DNA of 64,000 nt from the NCBI GenBank assembly GCA_016188115.1, contig JACPIK010000002.1, positions 1,314,077 through 1,378,076 of the forward strand, given 5' to 3'. The position numbers were made by a program, and so were the translations under genes. Shown here piece after piece: positions 16,871-24,794 of this stretch (its first letter is position 1; every line of letters starts with the position of its first letter). The stretch comes from Candidatus Woesearchaeota archaeon (GTDB taxonomy: Archaea; Nanobdellota; Nanobdellia; Woesearchaeales; GW2011-AR9). Below the pieces are notes generated by a model. The model was given only the letters and a program-made list of their open reading frames with translations, ran no database searches and was not told the DNA's origin.

Positions 16871-17115
16871 TGGGATTGGAGGGACTTTCCCTACCTTTTG
16901 ACTTGTTTTGGTCAAGCCATGAGAAATGTTTTACATTTCTAGGACTTGCTGCCACAAGTTTTTCCAAAAGGTTGATTTGAACCCTCAACAACCACGTGTC
17001 AGCTTTCCCCTGACATTTCCGAACGTCAGTGAGGATATCTTCAGCGTGGTGCTCTTTCCTGCAAAGGAAACCCGAAACGCAAGTTTCACTCTGTCCCAGA
17101 TTGAGCTACAATCCC
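16871..17115 (-). tRNA. tRNA-Phe(GAA) interrupted by three introns
   Basis: Read leftward from 17115. The exons give acceptor GGGATTG/CAATCCC, D-stem GCTC/GAGC, anticodon stem CCACG/CGTGG with loop CTGAAGA (anticodon GAA), variable TTGTT and T-arm GAGGG-TTCAAAT-CCCTC, with discriminator A16871. Introns: D-loop 17056-17094 (39 nt), anticodon loop 37/38 at 16998-17038 (41 nt), and T-loop 59/60 at 16885-16975 (91 nt). The mature length is 74. The D-loop intron has a BHB motif: helix TCTG/CAGG, 3-nt bulges GGA and AAA, then CAGAG/CTTTG. The T-loop intron has helix TTCA/GGAA (one mismatch), bulges AAT and AGT, then a stem of about 10 bp. The anticodon-loop BHB is weak. A T7 run follows the gene. 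Confidence 0.92.
16885..16975 (-). repeat. T-loop intron of tRNA-Phe, homologous to the tRNA-Thr T-loop intron
   Basis: This 91-nt intron is near-identical over its central part to 60003-60094 on the other strand. It folds as closing stem ACCTTTTGG/TCAAAAGGT, then hairpins ACTTG-TGGCAG-CAAGT, GAAATG-TAAAA-CATTTC and GCTTG-ACCAAAA-CAAGT. Compared with the tRNA-Thr copy, the closing stem has changed on both sides yet stays paired. Exact ends are fixed by the BHB motif and would otherwise be ambiguous by one base. Confidence 0.85.
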
Positions 17116-17140
17116 AACAGAGAGAAAAATCGAGAAACCA

Positions 17141-17149
17141 TTTATAAAT
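17141..17149. promoter_or_regulatory. Shared TATA element between tRNA-Phe and the HAD phosphatase gene
   Basis: TTTATAAAT is almost symmetric. It lies about 26-34 bases upstream of the tRNA-Phe 5' end on the left and 22-30 bases upstream of the ATG at 17171 on the right. Both distances suit an archaeal TATA box, so one element may serve both directions. Confidence 0.55.
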
Positions 17150-17170
17150 CTTTGTAGGCTCAACAAGAAC

Positions 17171-17692
17171 ATGCATAAAGCTATTTTTCTAGATAAAGAT
17201 GGAACGCTTGTTGATAGTTCTGGCTATCCCTTTCGTATTCCCTCTGATAAACTCCTCTGGAACGATATCGAAAAGGGATTACACTACCTTCAAACACAGG
17301 GGTACTTACTTTTTATTGTCTCAAATCAAGCTTGGGTCGCCAAAAAACGAGCAACATCTGAACAGATTGAAAGCTATTTTCAAAGTGTTGTAACTCAACT
17401 CCAAGCAAAAAACATCACGATCACACAATACTACTTCTGTCCCCACGCCCCTAAAGATGATTGTTCTTGTCGCAAGCCCCATCCCTATTTTCTGCATCAA
17501 GCAGCGAAGAAATACAATCTAGATCTTTCGCAATCCTATTTTATAGGTGACGCTGATACAGACATCCAAACCGGAAAAAATGCTGGTACAAAAACCATAC
17601 TTGTAACCACGGGGCAAGGTAAGTCATTTGTCGGAAAAGTTGTTGCAGATTTCATTATAAAAAATGTGGATGAAGTTACAAAAATGTTGTAA
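17171..17692 (+). CDS. HAD phosphatase, GmhB/HisB-N-like
   Basis: A 173-aa HAD-family phosphatase with DKDGT (nucleophile Asp) at the N-terminus, the second motif IVSNQAW, the zinc loop CPHAPKDDCSCRKPHP with its Cys and His ligands, and GDADTDIQTGKNAG for metal binding. This is the arrangement of D-glycero-D-manno-heptose-1,7-bisphosphate phosphatases and histidinol-phosphate phosphatases. No heptose or histidine genes are nearby, so the substrate is open. Probably leaderless. Confidence 0.88.
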   Translation: MHKAIFLDKDGTLVDSSGYPFRIPSDKLLWNDIEKGLHYLQTQGYLLFIVSNQAWVAKKRATSEQIESYFQSVVTQLQAKNITITQYYFCPHAPKDDCSCRKPHPYFLHQAAKKYNLDLSQSYFIGDADTDIQTGKNAGTKTILVTTGQGKSFVGKVVADFIIKNVDEVTKML

Positions 17693-17750
17693 GAACCATT
17701 CTTTTTCGCCACAACCAATCATTCTTCTTTTCTTTCTTTTTCTTCCTCTT

Positions 17751-19919
17751 CTACGCTGGAACAATTCCTGTATTAAGAATAATACTGTTAGCAAAAATAC
17801 TGAACAGAACCATTACTACTGCTGCAATAAAACAGTATAATAACGTGCTGGCAATCAAATTTTTCCCTAGCATAAATCTCTCACCAAGCTTATCTGCTCC
17901 GTTCTCAATTCCATTCCCTAGAATCGTTAAAATGTAGGCAATTTGAATTACATATAATCCGACAACCAACTGGAAATGAAATGTAGGAATACCCACTCCA
18001 AACAGAGTCAATATATTGCCAAATGCTGATGCATCAGATTGACCAGCAAATTCTGTAAGTTGGGTACTTAATTTAGTGAGAATCGTTGAAATCATGGAAG
18101 TAATTCCCACCACAATTCCTGCAATGGCTGGAGTAAGAAACTTGGTCTGCGCTTTCATTGAAGAAATAACATCTTCCATAAGATCTCGAAGTCTTTCCTC
18201 AACACGATGAATCTCTTTGATATAACGCGACATAGAAAGCAACGCCTGCGCAGCAATACGTGGACCTTTGCGTACACTCTCAATTAATACTTTCATTGAA
18301 GATTCAATAACATTAGATGGAAAATTTCGTAATGCTCCCACATGTTGGTCAAAAATAGCTTGTTCAAGACCCATACCTAAACGAGTCATGTTATGCTCTG
18401 CTAGTGCAAAAAATTCTCCTGATGTTGTTCCTTGCATTGTCTGAGCAACTTTGGCAAACGCAATTTCTGCAGGCAAACCATCTCCTAATCTATTCCCTAG
18501 TTGAAATAATGCTGAAGAAAACTCTTCCTCCAACGCTTTTGTTTTTTCACGTATCGCTATTACATTCTTGGAACGCAGAGAATAATATAATCCCCATGCT
18601 CCTCCAATCCCTGCAACTAATAAAATTGAAAGAAGCGATGCTCCTATGCCATAAGGTCCATATTTTTCTGTAGGGGGACAGAGTTGTGAGGGTGGGCAAA
18701 CATAATCCATAAAATTCATACTTTCTCCCAATGGTATTTCAAAATCAGGATTTACTGCATGTAATACTAACGGACTAAACCCAATCACGAGAGCCACAAA
18801 CAAGACTGTGAGGCTAAACAATAATGGGTTTATTGCGACAGTCACATTTTTAGAAAGTGAGAGTCGCACCATCCCAAATTTTGCGATACCTTCTTTTTCA
18901 GAGATATCGACTGCTCCATATCCTGCTGGACGTTTAGAAAGAATCATACGACCAAGAAAATAAACACCAATAGGCAAGCTCACATTGTAAAGCATAGAAA
19001 TGTAGAGTGCGGTAACAAACGGTGATCCTTCACTAATAAATGTTACAACTAAAGGCAAAATAACTAATCCCAAAATAGGTAGAATAATACCTAACATGTG
19101 TAGCATTGTCATGGGTGATTTAAGATTATGGGCATAATGTAACATATTCTCATACGTTCCATCAAGAACCACTTCCAGTCCTTTGTCCAGCAATGCTAGA
19201 CGTCGTTCTTCAGAAGGTTCAAACAGAGATGATTCAACGAGATGGAATGACTCTACAAAATCTTTTTCAATATCTTGCCATTTCTCTAAATAAGAATTTG
19301 CACTATCGCGAATATTACTATATTGTTGTGTTTCTACATCCCACACAATCTTACGAAAATCAAGAGACAGTGGCGCTTCAAGATGATCTGCCGCAAAACC
19401 AATTGCTCGTTCTAAGTTTGAGGTGTGACGCATGTATGTAACCATGTAAAAAATTGCCTGTACCATCTGGTTTGATGCTTTCATCCGCCAGGTGTTTGCC
19501 ATAAATGAAGGTACTTTTTGCATCACGGGAATCAGAATAGCGCCCACAATCAGAAAAAATATTACAAAGAAAAAGAGCCCAAAAACTGCATAAGAAAGCA
19601 GCGTTCCAAAAAAGATGACAAAGAGGGGAAGTAGTACTGATAATGACACAACGCCGGTAGGAGTAACATTCAAATGACACATATCAATGTCATTTTGATA
19701 TTTTGCTGCGCTTTTTGCATCAACGGAGAGATGAAGAATTTTCTCTGCGCCATTACATAATTTTTCATATAAAGAATAATGTGTGGGATAGATCTCTTCT
19801 TTAAATTGAGTATATTGCTTCGAACTAACATTCTTGGGTTGAACTGCGCCTTCTCCAAATTCTTGGGCAACCTTTGCCTTGTACCGCTGCAATAAATCTT
19901 GATAATCCCGTTCGTCCAT
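17751..19919 (-). CDS. Type II secretion F-domain protein, TadC/FlaJ-like, two T2SSF repeats
   Basis: A 722-aa membrane protein with clusters of hydrophobic helices around 85-130, 270-340, 365-385, 425-450 and at the C-terminus, separated by two cytosolic helical T2SSF domains (about 140-265 and 460-590). Archaeal members are the membrane platform of archaellum, pilus or secretion machines and need a GspE/FlaI ATPase. No such ATPase or pilin gene is adjacent here. The double-length form matches archaeal TadC-type proteins. Confidence 0.8.
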   Translation of the reverse strand: MDERDYQDLLQRYKAKVAQEFGEGAVQPKNVSSKQYTQFKEEIYPTHYSLYEKLCNGAEKILHLSVDAKSAAKYQNDIDMCHLNVTPTGVVSLSVLLPLFVIFFGTLLSYAVFGLFFFVIFFLIVGAILIPVMQKVPSFMANTWRMKASNQMVQAIFYMVTYMRHTSNLERAIGFAADHLEAPLSLDFRKIVWDVETQQYSNIRDSANSYLEKWQDIEKDFVESFHLVESSLFEPSEERRLALLDKGLEVVLDGTYENMLHYAHNLKSPMTMLHMLGIILPILGLVILPLVVTFISEGSPFVTALYISMLYNVSLPIGVYFLGRMILSKRPAGYGAVDISEKEGIAKFGMVRLSLSKNVTVAINPLLFSLTVLFVALVIGFSPLVLHAVNPDFEIPLGESMNFMDYVCPPSQLCPPTEKYGPYGIGASLLSILLVAGIGGAWGLYYSLRSKNVIAIREKTKALEEEFSSALFQLGNRLGDGLPAEIAFAKVAQTMQGTTSGEFFALAEHNMTRLGMGLEQAIFDQHVGALRNFPSNVIESSMKVLIESVRKGPRIAAQALLSMSRYIKEIHRVEERLRDLMEDVISSMKAQTKFLTPAIAGIVVGITSMISTILTKLSTQLTEFAGQSDASAFGNILTLFGVGIPTFHFQLVVGLYVIQIAYILTILGNGIENGADKLGERFMLGKNLIASTLLYCFIAAVVMVLFSIFANSIILNTGIVPA

Positions 19920-19988
19920 CTCAGCTCCCTTTTTAGTCAGAATGAAGCAAACGAGGTTTAAAAAGGTAGCGTAAGTTGTCCTGAATTA

Positions 19989-20993
19989 CTATTCACGCAA
20001 GAAACGGGTAAAATCTTCGGTATGTCTAATTGTTTGAACAAGATCGTATGCAGGACCATTACTTGCTACATGGAAGGTATCTCCAATGGTAGTCGTATCA
20101 ATGCCTAGATATGTTACAACGCGCTGCGCCATCTCTCTCGCTTTGTTTTCTATAATTGCAAAGAGTTCAGCTTGTTGATCGGCTGGTAAAACGCGTAGAA
20201 TATTTTCAGGAACAGAAAAATTCTCCCTGGCTCTATGGCCAAACAAATAACTAACTGCTCTTCGCATCTTACTATTTCTCTCTTCTTCTTTTACATACCC
20301 TACAAATTCGAAGTCTCCAACAAAAGAAGTAGGCACTTGATGAGAATCAATACATTTCCCAAATTTGTAGCTAAACTCATTATGTTCTATGCCATTGTAG
20401 AGGAGAACAATATTACTAAAATCTCGAGGAAAATAAAACTCTTGTACAAACAAACGTAAAAGCCAATTCTTCTCATTAATCTCTCCTTCTTCAAAACTTT
20501 TAGCTCCTACTTGAGAAATTCGCTGTAATCGTTCTTGTTCTAAAGCTTCTTCTAATCTTGCTAGGTCTGGAGGTAATACTTTCTCACTGTGTATCTCTGC
20601 TTTATATTCATACAAGCCCCAATTCATTCCGCCATTATCAAAAAATAATCCGCAAGGTTGTTCAAATTCGACAGCAACAGATCCATCATTAAATGAAGCA
20701 AGTTGTGAGAGAGCACGAGCAATAGAAACTTCTTTAATTGCAATATTTCCATCTTTGGGAACCAGCCAGGGGTATTTTCTACGATAATGGTCATTTGTAT
20801 CTCTCTCTGCTTTTATCACATACGGTTGTCCACAATAAGAATCACGAAGAGTAACAGGGCGTGAAGCCTTGAAATCTTGACGATACTCACTACGCTCAAA
20901 CCGCTCTGCCTGATCAACATATTCTGGATAGAGGTAAAGCACTCCTTGTCGAATCGGAACTCTGACCAAATCTAACAAATCAGTTTGTTGCAT
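19989..20993 (-). CDS. Hypothetical protein with possible kinase-like fold, 334 aa
   Basis: No close family is recognised. Segments suggest a protein-kinase-like or APH-like fold: PYVIKAE (candidate beta-3 Lys, K61), a helix with E88 (IAIKEVSIARAL), a hinge-like WGLYEYKAE, then RDFSNIVLL near 190-198 and YKFGKCID near 209-216. The spacing of the putative catalytic loop differs from the HxDx4N standard, so activity is doubtful. Two other proteins here (36731-38116, 58940-59560) show related patterns. Confidence 0.5.
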   Translation of the reverse strand: MQQTDLLDLVRVPIRQGVLYLYPEYVDQAERFERSEYRQDFKASRPVTLRDSYCGQPYVIKAERDTNDHYRRKYPWLVPKDGNIAIKEVSIARALSQLASFNDGSVAVEFEQPCGLFFDNGGMNWGLYEYKAEIHSEKVLPPDLARLEEALEQERLQRISQVGAKSFEEGEINEKNWLLRLFVQEFYFPRDFSNIVLLYNGIEHNEFSYKFGKCIDSHQVPTSFVGDFEFVGYVKEEERNSKMRRAVSYLFGHRARENFSVPENILRVLPADQQAELFAIIENKAREMAQRVVTYLGIDTTTIGDTFHVASNGPAYDLVQTIRHTEDFTRFLRE

Positions 20994-21060
20994 AAAAATC
21001 TCAAAAAGGAGAGAACTTTATAATCTTTTTCAAAATTTCAACACTGTAAAGTAATAACAA

Positions 21061-21354
21061 TTACATCCCTAACATCTCCCGTAACTCCTCACTTGGCTGC
21101 CAGGGGGGGTCAAACGTGACTTCAATGTTAACTTTCTTAACCCCTCTTTCCTCAATTTTCTCTTGCAACTCTTCAAGTAATTGAGGTCCATAGGGACAGA
21201 ACGGGGACGTAAACGTCATCACAATCTTAACGCCCTCTTTTGAAATGGAAGTATCATAAATTAACCCTAATGTCCAAATATCAATATGTATCTCTGGATC
21301 TTCTACACTTCTAAATATCTCAATTAGTTCTTCTTGTGTAATCATTTTCATCAT
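21061..21354 (-). CDS. sufT: SufT/MIP18-family (DUF59) protein
   Basis: A 97-aa DUF59 protein with the family core VEDPEIHIDIWTLGLIYD and TSPFCPYGPQLLEE, followed by VTFDPPW. SufT/PaaD-like proteins help mature or deliver Fe-S clusters. It is the last gene of the SUF operon; its start overlaps the sufC stop by four bases. The Cys in TSPFCPYG is the usual reactive position (family TxxxCP). Confidence 0.9.
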   Translation of the reverse strand: MMKMITQEELIEIFRSVEDPEIHIDIWTLGLIYDTSISKEGVKIVMTFTSPFCPYGPQLLEELQEKIEERGVKKVNIEVTFDPPWQPSEELREMLGM

Positions 21355-22211
21355 TTTTGTGCCTTTGAATTACTTTGTACATTTGATTTATTCTTAATTT
21401 CTTTAGCATTGCTCTTAGCATGTTTAATGTCGCCAAATCCCTCAGTTTCAATTCTTTCAATAAGGCTTGCTCCCCCTTCATTAACCACTTTTCCATCTTG
21501 CAATACATACACCTGATCTGGTCTAAGATAATCTAAAAAGCGTTTGTAATGGGTAATAATCACAATAGTCATTTTTGTTTCCTTCTGAAGACGATGTAAC
21601 ATTTGGGCAACTGTTTTCATTCCATCAATATCTAGTCCGGAATCAGTTTCATCAAGAAATACAAAACGTGGTTCCAATAACGCCAGTTGCAAAATCTCCG
21701 CTCTTTTCTTTTCTCCACCTGAAAACCCTTCATTTAATGAACGCCTTGCAAAAGTCTCATCCAATCCCAACAAAGACAATTTCTCTTTGAGTACCTGCGC
21801 AAATTCTGGCACACTAAGTGGTTTTTCCCCACGTCCTTCACGTTGTGTATTCACCACTGTGCGTAGAAAATGACTTAATCTTACTCCTGGTATCTCAATA
21901 GGATTTTGAAATGATAAAAACAATCCTTGTTTTGCTCGTAGATCAGTTGAAATCGATGTAATCTCTTTTCCATCATAAAATATTTTTCCTTTCACCACTC
22001 TGCATTCAGGATGACCCATTATAGTATAGAGTAACGTACTCTTTCCTGCGCCGTTTGGACCCATGAGAGCATATATTTTTCCTGATTCAAATTGAAGGGT
22101 AACCCCTTTAAGGAGTTCTTTTCCTTCACGTTGAACAACGAGATTCTCAACACGCAAATCAGGAGCAGTTTTATCTTTTTCACTTCTTGGGTTTTGTTTG
22201 TTTTTGTTCAT
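21351..22211 (-). CDS. sufC: Fe-S assembly ATPase SufC
   Basis: A 286-aa ABC-type ATPase of the SufBCD scaffold complex. Walker A is GPNGAGKST, the signature is GFSGGEKKR, and Walker B is FVFLDETDSGLD. It powers conformational change of SufB-SufD during cluster assembly and is cytosolic, not a transporter. Beyond the usual end (about 250 aa) it carries a charged, low-complexity tail rich in Asn, Lys and Ser. It overlaps sufU by 32 bases. Confidence 0.95.
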   Translation of the reverse strand: MNKNKQNPRSEKDKTAPDLRVENLVVQREGKELLKGVTLQFESGKIYALMGPNGAGKSTLLYTIMGHPECRVVKGKIFYDGKEITSISTDLRAKQGLFLSFQNPIEIPGVRLSHFLRTVVNTQREGRGEKPLSVPEFAQVLKEKLSLLGLDETFARRSLNEGFSGGEKKRAEILQLALLEPRFVFLDETDSGLDIDGMKTVAQMLHRLQKETKMTIVIITHYKRFLDYLRPDQVYVLQDGKVVNEGGASLIERIETEGFGDIKHAKSNAKEIKNKSNVQSNSKAQK

Positions 22212-22623
22212 GTTCTTTACCTTTCGTTGCTTGTCTTTTCACTGCTTGTTGGAGTGTCTTATAGATCAACATCGCGCACTTCATTCGCGACGCAGTAATG
22301 GGAATACCTAATAATTCCAAAACTTTTTCTTCTCGTAATTTTGTAATCTCTTCAATAGTCTTATGTTGGAGTGCCTCGATAACCAGTGACGCCGCAGCTT
22401 GACTTATTGCGCAACCATGACCAGTAAATGTAATCTCTTTGACCTTGCCACCTTTCTTAAGCAAACCGCTCTTGCTCTTTTCTAAATCAATATACACAGT
22501 CAGTTCATCTCCACATAAAGGATTGTTCTGATGGGCGCAACAACTTGCTCCTGCTAACTCTTTCTTATGTCGGGGATTTCGATAATGATCTAAAATCTGT
22601 TCTTGATAGAGTTCTTCATCCAT
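22180..22623 (-). CDS. sufU: SufU/IscU-type Fe-S scaffold or sulfur-transfer protein
   Basis: A 147-aa protein starting MDEELYQEQILDHYRNPRH at ATG 22623. The three family cysteines are present in PLCGDEL, GHGCAISQAAAS and SRMKCAML, with the Asp after the first. In SufU these bind zinc and accept sulfur from SufS; in IscU-like members they build a [2Fe-2S] cluster. The start overlaps the end of sufS by eight bases, indicating translational coupling. Confidence 0.93.
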   Translation of the reverse strand: MDEELYQEQILDHYRNPRHKKELAGASCCAHQNNPLCGDELTVYIDLEKSKSGLLKKGGKVKEITFTGHGCAISQAAASLVIEALQHKTIEEITKLREEKVLELLGIPITASRMKCAMLIYKTLQQAVKRQATKGKEHEQKQTKPKK

Positions 22624-23863
22624 GAACAAACACCTCTTCAACAGCCCTAAGCGCCTTGCACAACATATCAATGTCAAAAGGAGTGTTGTATATGGCAAGT
22701 GAAACTCGTGCCGATGAAGCCACCCTCAACACACCATGCAGAGGTTTAGCGCAATGATGTCCAGCACGAATGCACACACCAAAGCGACTTACAACCTGGG
22801 CAATATCATGAGGATGTATTCCTTTCATTGTAAATGTGATAATGGGTGCTTGATGTGGTTGTTTAAGATTAAGTATTTTTAATCCTTCAATCTGTTCCAT
22901 CTTGATACGCGCATAACTCGTCAGTTCTTCCAAATATTTCTCGCTTCTTTGCCGATCAATCTTCTGCAAATATTCAACTGCAGCGCCCAACCCAATAGCT
23001 TCTGCAATTTTAGGTGTTCCTGCTTCCCATTTCCAAGGCAAATCATTCCACGTAGCACCTTCAAAAGTAACCTCTCCTACCATTTCTCCGCCAAATAGAA
23101 CGGGTGTCAATTCTTCAAGCAATTCATGACGTCCATACAACACTCCAATTCCAGTTGGACCAAACATTTTATGCCCAGAAAAAGCGAGAAAATCACATTT
23201 CAAATCTTTTACATTAAGGGGATAGTGCGCAATTGCTTGCGCTGCATCAACAACACTATATGCTCCTGCCCTCGATGCAAGCCCAATTAATTCTTGGGCA
23301 GGCGTAACCGTTCCTAACACATTTGATACCAATGTGAATGCCACTATCTTTGTTTTTGCCGTAATGATCTTTCGTGCTTGTGCTAAATCAATCTTTTGAT
23401 CGTTCGTCAATCCCACATATCGTACCACAGCACCACGTCGCTTGGCTAATTCCTGCCAGGGTACAAGATTACTATGATGTTCCAAAACCGTAAGAACAAT
23501 CTCATCTCCTTTTTTGAGAAGCGGTTCTAGTGCTCGTGCCACAACATTAATACTCTCTGTCGTTCCACTAGTAAAAATTGTTTCTTGGGGAGTTGCGCCA
23601 ATAAATGAAGCCACGATTTGGCGTGAATGTTCATAATCTTCAGTTGCTTTTTCTGCAAGAGGATAAATTCCGCGATGAACATTCGCATTATCTTTGCTAT
23701 AATATTTATTCATAGCATCAAGTACTGCTTTTGGTTTCTGTGTCGTTGCAGCATTATCTATGTAAACAATTCCTTTGCCATTAGATTTCTGGTTCAAGAG
23801 AGGAAAATCTCGTTTAATCAGTTCAGCTCGTTTCGCTGCGTTGAGTAATAGTTTTGTATTCAT
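22616..23863 (-). CDS. sufS: Cysteine desulfurase SufS
   Basis: A 415-aa PLP-dependent class V aminotransferase-fold enzyme that removes sulfur from cysteine for Fe-S assembly. The PLP lysine is in FSGHKMFGPTG and the catalytic Cys in RAGHHCAKPLH, as in group II (SufS/CsdA) desulfurases. The TSGTTESIN stretch contributes to cofactor phosphate binding. It lies between sufD and sufU in the operon, and its product should pass persulfide to SufU. Confidence 0.96.
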   Translation of the reverse strand: MNTKLLLNAAKRAELIKRDFPLLNQKSNGKGIVYIDNAATTQKPKAVLDAMNKYYSKDNANVHRGIYPLAEKATEDYEHSRQIVASFIGATPQETIFTSGTTESINVVARALEPLLKKGDEIVLTVLEHHSNLVPWQELAKRRGAVVRYVGLTNDQKIDLAQARKIITAKTKIVAFTLVSNVLGTVTPAQELIGLASRAGAYSVVDAAQAIAHYPLNVKDLKCDFLAFSGHKMFGPTGIGVLYGRHELLEELTPVLFGGEMVGEVTFEGATWNDLPWKWEAGTPKIAEAIGLGAAVEYLQKIDRQRSEKYLEELTSYARIKMEQIEGLKILNLKQPHQAPIITFTMKGIHPHDIAQVVSRFGVCIRAGHHCAKPLHGVLRVASSARVSLAIYNTPFDIDMLCKALRAVEEVFVHG

Positions 23864-23909
23864 TTTGTGTTGTTCGTGTTTTTGGATATTTTGAGTGATG
23901 TGGTTAAAG

Positions 23910-24794
23910 CTAAGGCTTAAGGAAGCCTTCTACAATCATGACCATCGCATTTGTTTTACTAATCCCTCGACTTTCAAGATAAAATAACATTTCAGGGTCA
24001 ATTTGGGAAATCGTTGCACTATGCGAACAGGTTACGTCATTGTTTTCTACCTCAAGAACTGGAACTGCTTCACCAATGGAGGTCGGTGATAGCAACAACA
24101 GATCAGACTTTTGATGACCCTGCGATCGTACAGCATCTTTAGTAATATTGAGTTCACCTAAGAAAAGCCCCTTAGCATCTTTTTCAATAACTCCGCGTGC
24201 AATCAGAGACGCTTTACCTTCTTTTCCTTCAAGACATGCACTTACTTTGATATCATGTTCTTTTGTGGTGCGAAACAGAGTGGTATGAATGAGATTTGCA
24301 TTTGCTGAAATAGTGCTCATGGCATGCGTGCGTACAAAGTTTCCTTCATGGATAAATTCTGTGAGTAGGAGTGTTGAATTGGGGTGGAGTATGAATGATG
24401 AATCAGTGAACACATATGCATGGTGTGCTTGCAAAGTTCGATATAATGTTACTTGTGCCCCACGTTCTATTTCGATGTTCCATTGAAAAGCAAGACCAAT
24501 CCCCCTGATATTTTCAATAAGATGGAGAGTTACTTCTTTTTGTGCTTTTATTATAATATCCTTTTTACCTTGCATGCACCCATTTGGTGCATCTAATGTA
24601 AATGTAAACACACCATCTTTTTCTATAATAATTCTTCCTGCTGTCTTTTTACCTTCAAGAGTTACTTCTGCGCTGGTTGCATTCACAAATCTATCTGCAT
24701 CAAATCCCTCAATACGATTACGTATTCCTAGCCCATAGATTTTTTTGCTTAAATCCATCTCTGTTAGTTTTTTCTTTAATTCAACAGCTTTCAT
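23910..24794 (-). CDS. sufD: SufD-like Fe-S assembly protein
   Basis: A 294-aa beta-helix protein of the SufB/SufD family, shorter than bacterial SufD (about 420) but common in this size in archaea. The conserved end is visible: VENNDVTCSHSATISQIDPE, then FYLESRGISK. It joins SufB and SufC in the scaffold complex. The start is one base from the sufB stop, so they form one transcript. Confidence 0.9.
   Translation of the reverse strand: MKAVELKKKLTEMDLSKKIYGLGIRNRIEGFDADRFVNATSAEVTLEGKKTAGRIIIEKDGVFTFTLDAPNGCMQGKKDIIIKAQKEVTLHLIENIRGIGLAFQWNIEIERGAQVTLYRTLQAHHAYVFTDSSFILHPNSTLLLTEFIHEGNFVRTHAMSTISANANLIHTTLFRTTKEHDIKVSACLEGKEGKASLIARGVIEKDAKGLFLGELNITKDAVRSQGHQKSDLLLLSPTSIGEAVPVLEVENNDVTCSHSATISQIDPEMLFYLESRGISKTNAMVMIVEGFLKP

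Noticed and set aside
16839-16991. N-terminal extension of the gene at 16281-16838, encoding LVAASPRNVKHFSWLDQNK
   Set aside because: It is the translated T-loop intron of tRNA-Phe. The same peptide appears before the ABC ATPase at 60022-60174 for the same reason (tRNA-Thr T-loop intron).
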